NCBI GenBank assembly: GCA_020721585.1
Contig: DYMK01000014.1
Coordinates: 1 to 50,008 of the forward strand
Length of the DNA stretch: 50,008 bases
From: Sulfuricurvum sp.
GTDB taxonomy: Bacteria > Campylobacterota > Campylobacteria > Campylobacterales > Sulfurimonadaceae
Reading direction: 5' to 3'
Below, piece after piece: positions 36,841 to 46,467 of this stretch (positions are counted from its first letter, which is position 1; each line of letters starts with the position of its first letter). The position numbers were made by a program, and so were the translations under genes. The notes under the pieces were generated by a model. That model worked only from the letters and a program-made list of their open reading frames with translations, did no database searches and was not told the DNA's origin.

Positions 36841-39800
36841 TTAATCCCTATAATATTTAATAGTTCGATTATCAAATGCAGGCATTGTTCCTTCAAGAAC
36901 TTTGACAATTTCTTTATTAATTTGTTTGTCTTCTATTGCGCCAGTGATATACTTGATTTGGTTTCCATTAGCTTTATCTAATTCAGTGTAAATTATCTGT
37001 TCAGCATCTGCAACAACTGCAATATTGGGGTTATGTGTAACTATGATTATTTGTCTTCTCTGTTTTGCTTGCTTTATATACGGTACAAGATATTCAAAAA
37101 CTGATTCATTATCAAGGTTATCTTCTGGCTGGTCGATAATAAGCGGAATATCTCCTTTATCAATCAGCAAATAAAAAATAATCAATAATGCTCCTCTTTC
37201 CCCGGGAGAAAGCTGTCTAACGTTTTTACCACCAAATAAAATATCATATTCAACTTTTAGATATTTAAGTCCGAATAATTCTAAATAAAAATCTATTAAT
37301 TGTTTTCCATCCCTAAATTGTTGATTAAGAGGCCTTTTATCTTTCTCTATCAAATCAATCAATTCAGTAAACATTTCTTTTACATTATCTAACCTTGTAT
37401 CATCAGAGTATTTTGCAACCAACTCTTTTAAATCTGCATCTTGGAATTGTTGTCTTCTCCCATCAAAAAAAGCAACTAAAGAGTTAATTAGGATTTTTTT
37501 ATCAATAATGATTTGTGTAGTAAAATTTATAAAACTTTCACTACCAAGCTTTTCTTTTTCCTGTGAAACAAACTCTAATACAGAGCTATACAATTCTTTA
37601 AATATTTCAAGTTCTTTATTGTATGTATTATATATTTCTGCAATTAGATCAATTTTTCTTGTTTCATATTCACTTAACTTGGTCGGTAATTCAGTTTTGG
37701 AAAAATCAATTTCTTTTTCAATCACAGTCTTATCAACTATAAGTTCAATATATTTTACTTCCCATAGTTTAATTTTTTCTAAATAATCTTGATATTCTCT
37801 TTGTGGTTCAGATAATTCAGAATCTAATTTTGTTCTACTTTCAGATAATGTATATACTTCTTGTGTTTTTTTCTCTTTTAGCACATTATTATTACTAATT
37901 AATTTTTTAATTTTTTCTAATTCTTCAGCGAGAATACTTTTCTCATAATGAATTTCAAATACTTTGCTAATATCAATCTCCAAACCACAATCTCTTAATT
38001 TTGATTGCTTTTCTTCCATAGATTTTGAAAATTGAGAGTAAAGTATATCAATTTCACCAGCTACAACTTCAATAGTATTTTTTTTGATACTTTCAGAATT
38101 CAGCAGGTTTTGAATTGTTATTAATTCTTTCTGCAAATCATCTATTTGAGTTAAAATTTTCTTTGATTCCTCAAATTTTATTTTAATTTCACCCTGTACT
38201 TCTTCGCTAGTTGTTGGGTCTTTAACCTCAACAATTAGTTGCTTATTTTGATTATGATCCACAATTTGTTGATTTTTTTCAGCTAATAAATTTTCTAATT
38301 TTTTTTGTTCAGTAGCTGAATATTTTATTTTCAAGTCTTCATTATCTTGAAGTAACTGTTTTAAATCTTTTAATAAATTTTCTCTTTCATTACTTACTAC
38401 TTCTGTTTTTATCCTAATTAAATCTTTTAAATTATGTTTTTCCAATCTATCTTCTTGTTTGATATGTGAAAAAACAACTGTATTAATTTCATCTTGAAAA
38501 CTATTATATTCATCTTCACTACAAATTTTTTCAATATATTTTTGTGGTAAATACTTTACTTTTTCTATAGATGCTTCAGGTGTTGAAGCATTGAGATTAA
38601 CTGCTTCTCCAGTGTGATTCATCCATGTTAATTTTGATTCAAAATTTGTTGCTAAAGACTTATTATCTTTAAATCTTTTTTTATTTAAAAAACTAAACCA
38701 ATCACCAGCAGGTAGTTTTACATTGCCCGATAATGCAATAATATCAGCTAAAGCACTTTTACCATTTCCCTTATTACCAATAATTGCAATTAAATCTGAA
38801 TTTAAAGGAATTGGATTTGTATTTTCAAACCATTTATCCGCTAATTGCGAAGTTGAAATTTTATTTATTTCAATTTTTTCTATGAATTTGTCTTTATTTG
38901 AATTAACAAGTCTAAGCTTAGATGGTATTTCTCCAATATAGACCCTATCCTTTGGCTCATTTATAACTTGCTTCAATCCTTCAAAAGTTGGGTTGGCTTT
39001 TATCCACGTAAATCTATTGTTTGCAGGTTTAAATAAATTATCATAACCATGAGCATCCGAACCCCATATACAAACTTTTACACTTTTAAATTCTTTAATA
39101 TAATCATCTATCGTTTCATTAAATTCACCAAGTCCCCATTTAATTGTTTTTGAATTTGAGGCAAATAACATATCGGCTTTTTGTAAAATCACTTTTCTCA
39201 CATTATGGTCTTGACTTTTCCAATTTATTGCACTTAAATCTTCATCAGCAGGAACTACTACTAAATATTTATTTTTAAACTTAGATTGCTTATTGTTTAA
39301 AATATCTAATACTTGTGTATCATCAACAACAGCACATTTAAGTCCAACAAACAAAGGATTTTCTCCTAATTCTGGTTGTTCAGCAATGAGTTTTTTTCCT
39401 AAATTCTCAATATTTAATCTTTTTAATTTCCACTTTTCATCACTATTTTGAGGATTACCTTCGTATATAAATTCTAATTCATGTAAAAAATTTTCTTCAA
39501 TATCCTCAATCAATACTTCATCTGAAAAAATTACATGAAAATTCACCCTATTTGTTACAACTATTTTATTTAGCCTAAATTCAATATTTGGGATTATTTT
39601 AATTGTTTTTATTTGATTAATCTGTTCATCTGTAAAAAGAGATTTTAGTTTTATGTCATTATCCAAATATTCTTTTCTTATTTTTTTATAACCTTCTATG
39701 GAAAAATAATCTGTCACACCTATTACAGCTATTTGATGTGAAATAGCATTCAAAAAAAGTTGTTTGACATAGTCATCAAAATCATTTCCAAATTGATTAT

Positions 39801-39870
39801 TTAAATATGAATATGGTGTATGGACATGTAAATCCCATTTACGCCACTCAGAACCTCTTGAAAAACTCAT
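36841..39870 (-). CDS. TrlF-type PHP-SMC-like ATPase
   Basis: Large protein of 1009 residues. The N-terminal PHP domain begins 'EWRKWDLHVHTPYSYLNN' and includes 'IGVTDYFSIEGY' and 'IWGSDAHGYDNLF' (about 275-290), residues of a metal-dependent phosphoesterase. An SMC/RecN-like ATPase follows: Walker A 'IIGNKGNGKSALAD' near 365-378, a long coiled coil (about 480-790), signature 'LSPGERGALLIIFYLL', Walker B 'PLIIDQPEDNLDNES' and 'IIIVTHNPN'. The gene is far more AT-rich than its neighbours, including its operon partner, a sign of transfer. ATG 39870 fits AGGGG better than 39873. Proteins of this type are often found near defence genes, but no mechanism is shown here. Confidence 0.85.
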   Translation of the reverse strand: MSFSRGSEWRKWDLHVHTPYSYLNNQFGNDFDDYVKQLFLNAISHQIAVIGVTDYFSIEGYKKIRKEYLDNDIKLKSLFTDEQINQIKTIKIIPNIEFRLNKIVVTNRVNFHVIFSDEVLIEDIEENFLHELEFIYEGNPQNSDEKWKLKRLNIENLGKKLIAEQPELGENPLFVGLKCAVVDDTQVLDILNNKQSKFKNKYLVVVPADEDLSAINWKSQDHNVRKVILQKADMLFASNSKTIKWGLGEFNETIDDYIKEFKSVKVCIWGSDAHGYDNLFKPANNRFTWIKANPTFEGLKQVINEPKDRVYIGEIPSKLRLVNSNKDKFIEKIEINKISTSQLADKWFENTNPIPLNSDLIAIIGNKGNGKSALADIIALSGNVKLPAGDWFSFLNKKRFKDNKSLATNFESKLTWMNHTGEAVNLNASTPEASIEKVKYLPQKYIEKICSEDEYNSFQDEINTVVFSHIKQEDRLEKHNLKDLIRIKTEVVSNERENLLKDLKQLLQDNEDLKIKYSATEQKKLENLLAEKNQQIVDHNQNKQLIVEVKDPTTSEEVQGEIKIKFEESKKILTQIDDLQKELITIQNLLNSESIKKNTIEVVAGEIDILYSQFSKSMEEKQSKLRDCGLEIDISKVFEIHYEKSILAEELEKIKKLISNNNVLKEKKTQEVYTLSESRTKLDSELSEPQREYQDYLEKIKLWEVKYIELIVDKTVIEKEIDFSKTELPTKLSEYETRKIDLIAEIYNTYNKELEIFKELYSSVLEFVSQEKEKLGSESFINFTTQIIIDKKILINSLVAFFDGRRQQFQDADLKELVAKYSDDTRLDNVKEMFTELIDLIEKDKRPLNQQFRDGKQLIDFYLELFGLKYLKVEYDILFGGKNVRQLSPGERGALLIIFYLLIDKGDIPLIIDQPEDNLDNESVFEYLVPYIKQAKQRRQIIIVTHNPNIAVVADAEQIIYTELDKANGNQIKYITGAIEDKQINKEIVKVLEGTMPAFDNRTIKYYRD

Positions 39871-40055
39871 CATATCCCCTTTTACACACTCTTCAAATCA
39901 AAAACATCATACCGATTCATTATCAAAACCTATTGGATATTTTTCTCTACCATTATACTGGGTTTGAGAGTGAAAACCCCTAGAGGGTCGGAAATCAAAA
40001 CGTGCTAACATTTTCCCTTGAGTGTAACACTATCGTGACAACATCATGGGTGCTT

Positions 40056-40931
40056 TTATCTTCTTAGGCTCTCTATCATAGCTTCACTAAGTCCTGTTTT
40101 TGAAGCTATGGTTTTGGTATCCAAAATATCAAGGAGATTTTTGGCTATTGCAATTTTTTCTTCCTCTCTCCCTCTTGCCTCACCTCTTGCTTCACCTCTT
40201 GCCTCGCCAATAGCTTCCCCTTTTCTCTTTGCAGTTCGTAGGGCATTTATTTCATCAAACTCTTTTAGCCCCATATATTCATACACCTCTAGCTCTTTTT
40301 TATCCCACGTGGTTTGGGTAGCTATATCAAAAGCATCTTTGAGTTCTGTGATTTCTTCGTATTGCGCTGGGATGACGGTTAAATCAGAGGCATTTTTGAT
40401 GAAGTAAATCCATTTATCGAGTAAGGTTTGCAGTTCATCTAGCTCTTTGGTGAATTTTGAAAGTTCGATAAACGTAAATTCAAAGTCATTTAGATCTTGG
40501 GTATGCGTCTCTTGATTGATTATGAGATGGCGTGAGATAAAACTAATATTCTCAAAGATAGTAAAATTCACAATACCGATGAAGTAAACCTTTTTAAGCA
40601 CGGTATAGTTATTTCCTTTTGGGAGTTGTGCTGTGTAGGCTTTACTGGTGTAGTATAAGCTTCTCTTGGTGAAATCTCCCAAATCTTTTTTTTGCATCTC
40701 AACGATAAAAGTATCACCCTTTTTATTCGTAGCTTTTATATCCAATATTGTCTCTTTGAGTTCGGGGATTTTTGGTATTTGATAGGGGTTTGCCAGTGAT
40801 ACATCGATGATGGCGTGATTGTCTTTGAAGTCTAGCACGGAGTTTAAAAAAGAGATAAGGATATTTTTGTGGTTAGAATCACCAAATATCTTCTTGAATG
40901 CTAAGTCGTTTTTTGGGTCGGCAAAGTTCAT
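40056..40931 (-). CDS. Rpn/PD-(D/E)XK nuclease-family transposase-like protein
   Basis: Member of the widespread Rpn family (recombination-promoting nucleases, PF12784 type), 291 residues. The family start 'DPKNDLAFKKIFGDSNHKNI' and the nuclease core 'ILDIKATNKKGDTFIVEMQK' (Asp, then Glu-x-Gln) are clear. 'RSLYYTSKAYTAQL' follows. Near the C-terminus a 12-base unit repeated three times encodes 'GEARGEARGEAR' before a charged helix and a helix-turn-helix-like end ('TIASKTGLSEAMIESLRR'). Related genes vary the number of such repeats. It has its own upstream region. No terminal inverted repeats or target duplication were seen. Confidence 0.85.
   Translation of the reverse strand: MNFADPKNDLAFKKIFGDSNHKNILISFLNSVLDFKDNHAIIDVSLANPYQIPKIPELKETILDIKATNKKGDTFIVEMQKKDLGDFTKRSLYYTSKAYTAQLPKGNNYTVLKKVYFIGIVNFTIFENISFISRHLIINQETHTQDLNDFEFTFIELSKFTKELDELQTLLDKWIYFIKNASDLTVIPAQYEEITELKDAFDIATQTTWDKKELEVYEYMGLKEFDEINALRTAKRKGEAIGEARGEARGEARGREEEKIAIAKNLLDILDTKTIASKTGLSEAMIESLRR
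40173..40208. repeat. Three 12-bp tandem units within the Rpn-like gene
   Basis: TCTTGCCTCACC, TCTTGCTTCACC and TCTTGCCTCGCC (plus strand) follow one another without spacer. As 12 is a multiple of three, changes in number would lengthen or shorten the Gly-Glu-Ala-Arg linker without shifting the frame. Confidence 0.85.
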
Positions 40932-41059
40932 TTGGGTTTCCTAGGTTTGTTTGGTTTTTATCGTGTGATATTATAGTGTATTGTTTGCATCTTCAATCCT
41001 TTTTATTTGAGTGCGCTATTTCTTCGCTCTACCGATTCTTTTTTGAAACCTTATCGTGC

Positions 41060-41065
41060 TAAAAT
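41060..41065 (+). promoter_or_regulatory. -10 element of the ubiX-coaD-tmk-hisS operon
   Basis: GTGCTAAAATGG holds TAAAAT with the extended TGC, 23 bases before the ubiX start. The same word occurs before dapD and both nuclease gene copies. Confidence 0.5.
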
Positions 41066-41088
41066 GGCGTTTTTAAAAAAGGGTTGGG

Positions 41089-41613
41089 ATGAAAATAATC
41101 GTAGCTATTAGTGGAGCCAGCGGTGCGGGTTTGGGATTGAAGTTTTTACGCGCCCTCCCAAGCGATACCACCAAACATCTTATCCTCTCAGACCATGCCC
41201 AAATTGTTTTGGAAAAAGAAGAGCAGTGTCATCTCCACCAAAACAATGAAATTTGGGCATCGGTCGCTTCGGGATCGTACGGTGCGGATGCGATGATTAT
41301 CACCCCTTGCAGTATGAATACGTTAGCCAAAATCGCGTGCGGTATCGCCGATAATCTCATCACTCGAGCAGCTGCGGTGATGATCAAAGAGAACAAAACC
41401 CTTATTTTAGCCCCGCGTGAAATCCCTTTTTCCCCCATTGCGTTGGAAAATATGCTCAAACTCTCACGACTGGGGGTGATCATCGCTCCCCCCGCGTTGG
41501 CCTATTATGGGGAACAAACGACCCTTGAAGCGATGGAAAATTTTATGATTGGAAAATGGATGGATTTAATGAAACTTGATAATACCCTCTACCCCCGTTG
41601 GAGCGGTGAATGA
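41089..41613 (+). CDS. ubiX: Flavin prenyltransferase UbiX
   Basis: Makes the prenylated FMN cofactor used by UbiD decarboxylases. The 174-residue protein starts with the FMN-binding 'IVAISGASGAGLGLKFL', and has 'SYGADAMIITPCSMNTLAKIACG', split at residues ~62-84, and 'LILAPREIPFSPIALENMLKL' in two blocks, with conserved Arg and Pro. Length is typical. The stop overlaps the coaD ATG, starting a chain of four overlapping genes. Confidence 0.95.
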   Translation: MKIIVAISGASGAGLGLKFLRALPSDTTKHLILSDHAQIVLEKEEQCHLHQNNEIWASVASGSYGADAMIITPCSMNTLAKIACGIADNLITRAAAVMIKENKTLILAPREIPFSPIALENMLKLSRLGVIIAPPALAYYGEQTTLEAMENFMIGKWMDLMKLDNTLYPRWSGE

Positions 41614-42104
41614 CTCCCAAAATAGCCCTCTATCCGGGAACCTTTGACCCCATTACCAATGGTCACTACGATATTATCGAGCGGGCGATTGTGCTGTTTG
41701 ATGAAGTGATTGTCGCCGTTGCCGATTCACGCGATAAACACCCCCTTTTCCCCTTGGATCAACGGGTTGAGATGGTCACTTTGGCCATTGCCCATTTGCC
41801 CAAGGTTACGGTAGTCGGATTTGATAATCTTACCGTCGATTTAGCCAACTCGCTGAATGCAGGATTTTTGATTCGGGGGTTACGGGCGGTGAGCGATTTT
41901 GAATTTGAGTTGCAGTTGGGGTATCTCAACCACTCCCTTGATTCCACCATCGAGACCGTCTATCTTATGCCACGCCTCAAACACGCTTTTATTAGCTCCT
42001 CCATTGTCCGAAATTTATTGAAATTCAATGGAAAAACCGCCCATTTGCTTCCACAAGCGGTGCAATCGGTCATTGGGGAGATGCGCTCATGTACCTTGCA
42101 CTAG
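41610..42104 (+). CDS. coaD: Phosphopantetheine adenylyltransferase CoaD
   Basis: Penultimate step of coenzyme A synthesis: transfers AMP from ATP to 4'-phosphopantetheine. The 164-residue protein has 'ALYPGTFDPITNGHYDII' with the TxGH nucleotidyl motif, 'LIRGLRAVSDFEFELQL' and the C-terminal 'AFISSSIVRNLLKF' (ISSTxVR type). It overlaps ubiX by four bases and tmk by 16. Confidence 0.97.
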   Translation: MTPKIALYPGTFDPITNGHYDIIERAIVLFDEVIVAVADSRDKHPLFPLDQRVEMVTLAIAHLPKVTVVGFDNLTVDLANSLNAGFLIRGLRAVSDFEFELQLGYLNHSLDSTIETVYLMPRLKHAFISSSIVRNLLKFNGKTAHLLPQAVQSVIGEMRSCTLH

Positions 42105-42670
42105 AGGGGATTGATACGGCGGGGAAAAGTACCCAAATAAGCGCGTTACGTGCGTTGTTCTCCGATGCCATCGTGACCAAAGAACCGGGTGGAACCCCCC
42201 TTGGGAACCAATTGCGCAGTATGATTTTGGGGGGAGAACTCTCCAGTCCCATGGGGGAATTGTTCCTCTTTTTGGCCGACCGTGCCGAACACGCCCAAAC
42301 CGTTTTGGCTCCCAATCGCGATAAACTCATCATCAGTGACCGCTCCCTTATTTCGGGGATTGCGTATGCGTTGGTGCAAAATATCGCTAGCCTAGAGACC
42401 CTCATCGAGCTTAACACCCTCGCCACGGGGGGGATTTTTCCCGATCAGGTCGTTATTTTGCAATTGACCCCCCACGAACTTTCTCATCGATTGGGGCAAA
42501 AAGCCCACGATGCCATCGAAGCACGGGGGACGCACTATCTTTTGACCATCCAAGATGCTCTTATTCAAGCTTCGCTTGCTTTGGGGATTACCCCCCATAT
42601 TATCGATGCTTCCCAAAGCGTGGAAGCCATTACCCATACCCTTACAACTCTTATCAAAGGACACGCATGA
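42089..42670 (+). CDS. tmk: Thymidylate kinase
   Basis: Phosphorylates dTMP to dTDP. The 193-residue product begins 'MYLALEGIDTAGKSTQ', so the P-loop is at the extreme N-terminus as in this family in Campylobacterota. 'VTKEPGGTPLGNQLR' carries the DRx-related substrate loop, 'ISDRSLISGIAYA' the DR motif, and the LID region follows. It overlaps coaD by 16 bases and hisS by four. Confidence 0.96.
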   Translation: MYLALEGIDTAGKSTQISALRALFSDAIVTKEPGGTPLGNQLRSMILGGELSSPMGELFLFLADRAEHAQTVLAPNRDKLIISDRSLISGIAYALVQNIASLETLIELNTLATGGIFPDQVVILQLTPHELSHRLGQKAHDAIEARGTHYLLTIQDALIQASLALGITPHIIDASQSVEAITHTLTTLIKGHA

Positions 42671-43881
42671 TTCAAAGCTTACGGGGGATGAACGACCTTT
42701 TTGCTCCCCACTCTCAACGATTTGACTATTTTTTATCGGTTGCGACCACCATCGCCCAACGGTACGGATTTCATACTATCGAAACCCCTTTACTCGAAGA
42801 GACCGCACTGTTTAAACGCTCCGTGGGAGAAAGCAGTGACATCGTCGGCAAAGAGATGTATCAGTTCACCGACAAAGGGGGCAATGATGTCTGTTTACGC
42901 CCTGAGGGGACAGCAGGGGTTGTGCGTGCTTTTATTCAACATAAATTGGACAAAAAAGGGGGAATCCATCGCTTCTACTATCATGGGAGTATGTTTCGGT
43001 ATGAACGTCCCCAAAAAGGGCGATTGCGTCAATTTCACCAATTTGGGGTAGAGAGTTTTGGGGTCGCTTCGGTGTATGAAGATGCCTCGATGATTATGAT
43101 GGTCGCTGACATCCTCAACGCCTTAGGGATTGGGTACCGATTGAAGATCAATTCGTTGGGAGACCAACACTGTATGCCCGCCTATCGTGAAAAACTTATC
43201 GGCTTTATTGAGGGTTGTGGGGATGCCCTTTGTGGGGATTGTCAACGTCGAAAGCTTACCAATCCCATTCGTGTATTGGATTGTAAAAATGAAAGCTGTC
43301 AAGATCTCTATGCCAACGCCCCCAAACTCATCCATCACCTGTGCGATGGGTGCCAAAGCGATTTTGAGACCTTACAAGCGATTTTGGATCACCAAAACAT
43401 TGCCTACGAAGTGGATACCCACTTGGTACGGGGATTGGATTACTATTCCAAAACGGCGTTTGAGTTTGTCAGTGATAATATCGGAAGCCAAAGTGCCATC
43501 GCAGGAGGGGGACGCTATGACCGTCTCATCGAATTTTTAGAGGGTAAACCCACCCCTGCGGTAGGATTTGCGTTGGGGATTGAACGCCTCTTAGAACTGA
43601 TCGTGATGCCTGAAGCGGTTGCGGAGGGGTATTATCTGGGGGCGATGGATGCGCAATCCCTTCCTCTGATTTTACAAGCCACCCAACGCTTACGCACCTC
43701 TTGCAAAGCCGTGGTCGAATACGAACCCAAAAGTCTCAAAGCCCACCTCAAAGGAGCAGACCGTATCGGCGCGCGCTATTGTGCGGTCATTGGGGAAAAT
43801 GAGCGCACTAAAGGGACGGTATGGATCAAAGATTTGGTCGAACAACGTGAATTTGTCCTCCCTTTTAACCAACTAACTTAA
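42667..43881 (+). CDS. hisS: Histidyl-tRNA synthetase
   Basis: Class II synthetase charging histidine to its tRNA. In 404 residues it shows 'LRGMNDLFAP', motif 1 region 'IETPLLEETALFKRSVGE', motif 2 'FRYERPQKGRLRQFHQFGVE', the histidine-specific 'LVRGLDYYSKTAFEF' and 'IAGGGRYDRLI', motif 3 'AVGFALGIERLLEL', and the C-terminal anticodon-binding domain. A four-cysteine cluster 'CGDALCGDC...CKNESC...CDGC' in the insertion may bind zinc. Last gene of the ubiX operon; speA follows after 14 bases. Confidence 0.97.
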   Translation: MIQSLRGMNDLFAPHSQRFDYFLSVATTIAQRYGFHTIETPLLEETALFKRSVGESSDIVGKEMYQFTDKGGNDVCLRPEGTAGVVRAFIQHKLDKKGGIHRFYYHGSMFRYERPQKGRLRQFHQFGVESFGVASVYEDASMIMMVADILNALGIGYRLKINSLGDQHCMPAYREKLIGFIEGCGDALCGDCQRRKLTNPIRVLDCKNESCQDLYANAPKLIHHLCDGCQSDFETLQAILDHQNIAYEVDTHLVRGLDYYSKTAFEFVSDNIGSQSAIAGGGRYDRLIEFLEGKPTPAVGFALGIERLLELIVMPEAVAEGYYLGAMDAQSLPLILQATQRLRTSCKAVVEYEPKSLKAHLKGADRIGARYCAVIGENERTKGTVWIKDLVEQREFVLPFNQLT

Positions 43882-43895
43882 GACAGGAACCTATC

Positions 43896-45725
43896 ATGCA
43901 AAATTACGGTATCGACATTTGGGGTGAAAACAATTTTATGATTGACCAAGGGGTGGTAAAAATCAATTACAAAAGTTCCCCCTCGCTGATCGAAATTGCC
44001 CGAAAAATTCGCAAAACCAATCTCAGTGGGCCGCTTATCCTCCGTTTTCCCCATCTCATCGGAAAACAAATCGATTTGCTTTACTCCAATTTTCAACGGG
44101 CGATTTTTGAAAACGATTACACGGGAAAATTTCATGCGGTTTTCCCTCTCAAGGTGAATCAATTTCCCGAAGCGGTCGATGCCATCGTCAAACACGGTAA
44201 TAAATACCATTATGGTCTTGAAGCAGGGTCTAAAGCCGAACTGGCTCTTGCTATGGCAAAAACCCCCCTTGGTTCCCCCATCACCGTCAATGGCTTCAAA
44301 GATGAGGAGATGATTACCCTAAGCTTTATCGCCGCCCAAATGGGTCACAATATTACGGTGACCATTGAGGGGATTGGGGAATTGGAATGGATTATTGATG
44401 TTGCCCAATCGTGCAATCTCAAAGTCCCCAATATCGGTATCCGTATCCGTCTTCAGAGTGAAGGGTCAGGGGTATGGGCAAAAAGCAGTGGGTTAAGTGC
44501 GAAATTTGGACTTACCTCCACCGAACTCATCGAAGCCATCAGTATGCTCCAAGAATCGAATATGGTGCAGTACTTTACCATGATCCATTTTCACGTAGGA
44601 AGTCAGATGCAAGACATCTCCACCCTCAAACGGGTCTTACGCGAATCGGGAAATATCTACGCCGAACTCAAAAAAATGGGGGCGACCCATTTGGGGGCTA
44701 TCAACATTGGGGGGGGATTAGCCGTAGAGTATTCCCAACACACCTCCAATCGTCTTCGCAACTATACCCTTGAGGAGTTTTCCAACAGCGTTATCTTTTT
44801 GCTAGGGGAGATCATGAAAGCAAAAGGGGTGGAACATCCCGACATTTATACCGAATCGGGTCGTTTTATCGTTGCGTCTCATTCGGTCTTAATCACCCCT
44901 GTTTTGGAACTTTTCTCCCACGACTATCAAGAAAAATCGCTCAAACTCAAAGAGAAAAATCCCCCCCTCATCGAAGAGCTACGAGAACTTAACGCCCTTC
45001 TTTCCCCGCGAACGTGTATTGAGTATATGCACGATGCACTGGACCATTTAGAATCGCTTTTAACCTTGTTCAATTTGGGTCACATCGATCTCCTTGACCG
45101 CTCAAACGCCGAAATCTTGGTGCATCAAATTATCAAAAAATCGCTCTATCTCTCCCAAGACAACAAAGTCCCTGAGATTGAACGGTTGCAAGTAAAACTC
45201 CAAGAGCGGTATTTGATTAACAGCTCTATTTTTCAAAGTATCCCTGATTATTGGGGATTGCAACAACCTTTCCCCATCATGCCCCTCGATCGGCTTGATG
45301 TCCCTGCCATCCGTGCAGCAAGTTTGTGGGATATTACGTGCGATAGCGATGGGGAGATTAAATTCAAACCCGAAACGCCTTTGTATCTTCACGACATTGA
45401 CTTGGATGAAGAGGAGTACTTTTTGGCGTTTTTCAATGTCGGTGCGTACCAAGAGACGTTGGGGATGAACCACAATCTCTTCACCCATCCCAGTGAGTGT
45501 ACCATTATCATTAACGATACGGGCTATGAAATCGAAAATTTCACCGAATCGGACAATGTCTTGAACATTCTTGAGGATATTGGGTACGACAGCTCAAAAC
45601 TTCTAACCAACCTTAAAAATAAATTGGCAAGCAGTGAGTTTATGGCGGAAGAAGAAAAAACCGATACACTACAAAAACTCGAAATGTATCTGTACCAAAA
45701 CGGATACTTACGAACAACACGATAA
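43896..45725 (+). CDS. speA: Biosynthetic arginine decarboxylase
   Basis: PLP enzyme that makes agmatine for polyamine synthesis. The 609-residue protein has the PLP lysine Lys86 in 'AVFPLKVNQFPEA', 'YGLEAGSKAEL', 'HFHVGSQMQDI', 'INIGGGLAVEY' (phosphate-binding), and the second-site 'ESGRFIVASHSVLI' and late 'DSDGEIKF'. Length is slightly under that of gammaproteobacterial SpeA. AGGA precedes the ATG by eight bases. cysE follows after nine bases. Confidence 0.95.
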   Translation: MQNYGIDIWGENNFMIDQGVVKINYKSSPSLIEIARKIRKTNLSGPLILRFPHLIGKQIDLLYSNFQRAIFENDYTGKFHAVFPLKVNQFPEAVDAIVKHGNKYHYGLEAGSKAELALAMAKTPLGSPITVNGFKDEEMITLSFIAAQMGHNITVTIEGIGELEWIIDVAQSCNLKVPNIGIRIRLQSEGSGVWAKSSGLSAKFGLTSTELIEAISMLQESNMVQYFTMIHFHVGSQMQDISTLKRVLRESGNIYAELKKMGATHLGAINIGGGLAVEYSQHTSNRLRNYTLEEFSNSVIFLLGEIMKAKGVEHPDIYTESGRFIVASHSVLITPVLELFSHDYQEKSLKLKEKNPPLIEELRELNALLSPRTCIEYMHDALDHLESLLTLFNLGHIDLLDRSNAEILVHQIIKKSLYLSQDNKVPEIERLQVKLQERYLINSSIFQSIPDYWGLQQPFPIMPLDRLDVPAIRAASLWDITCDSDGEIKFKPETPLYLHDIDLDEEEYFLAFFNVGAYQETLGMNHNLFTHPSECTIIINDTGYEIENFTESDNVLNILEDIGYDSSKLLTNLKNKLASSEFMAEEEKTDTLQKLEMYLYQNGYLRTTR

Positions 45726-45734
45726 GGATTTTTT

Positions 45735-46436
45735 GTGGGACTTTTTTCTGAAATGTGTGAAGATTTTTCTAATGTTACTAAAAATGACCCCGCCATTAGC
45801 TCACGACTGGAGCTTTTTTTTAACTATCCGGGGGTATGGGCGATCTTTTGGTACCGTATTGCCCATCGACTCTACCGTAATAATTTCAAAGCTTCTGCCC
45901 GTATCATTATGGGGATTAATCAAATCATCACCCACATCGATATTCACCCCGGAGCCACCATCGGTCGACGGGTCTTTATCGATCATGGGACAGGGGTGGT
46001 GATTGGTCAAACGGCGATTATCGAAGACGATGTCCTCATCTACCAAGGGGTCACCTTAGGGGGAGTGAGTTTAACCGCAGGCAAACGCCATCCGACCATT
46101 CAACGAGGGGTGGTCATCGGTGCGGGTGCCAAGATTTTGGGGAACATTACTATCGGTGAAAACTCCAAAGTGGGGGCAAATTCGGTCGTAGTGCGTAACG
46201 TCCCCCCCAACAGCACCGCCATTGGCATCCCCGCCCACGTCATCCAAAAAGGGCGCGACAAAGACCCCTTTAGTCACAATAAATTACCCGATATTAATAA
46301 AGAGATGTTTGAATATCTCCTCAAACGGGTCGCGATTTTGGAACACTACATGGTGCAAGATAATACCGAAATTTTGGAACAAGATTTACGTCTTGAAGAC
46401 ATTTATGAGTCGTTTATTAAGGCGATGAAGAATTAA
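45735..46436 (+). CDS. cysE: Serine O-acetyltransferase CysE
   Basis: Acetylates serine in cysteine synthesis. The 233-residue protein has the N-terminal helical domain with 'FFNYPGVWAIFWYRIAHRLY' and the left-handed beta-helix 'DIHPGATIGRRVFIDHGTG' followed by 'VLIYQGVTLGGVS' with the catalytic His and Asp. The start is GTG 45735 with AAGGA seven bases upstream. Hexapeptide repeats are intact and the C-terminal tail is long, of the epsilonproteobacterial type. Confidence 0.95.
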   Translation: MGLFSEMCEDFSNVTKNDPAISSRLELFFNYPGVWAIFWYRIAHRLYRNNFKASARIIMGINQIITHIDIHPGATIGRRVFIDHGTGVVIGQTAIIEDDVLIYQGVTLGGVSLTAGKRHPTIQRGVVIGAGAKILGNITIGENSKVGANSVVVRNVPPNSTAIGIPAHVIQKGRDKDPFSHNKLPDINKEMFEYLLKRVAILEHYMVQDNTEILEQDLRLEDIYESFIKAMKN

Positions 46437-46467
46437 TTTTCGCCCTAATATTTTCAAGAAGATCCCT

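Noticed and set aside
40173-40208. CRISPR-like short repeat array
   Set aside because: The units are 12 bases without spacers and lie in frame inside a coding region.
40056-40931. Complete insertion sequence
   Set aside because: The Rpn-type gene has no visible terminal inverted repeats or target duplication.
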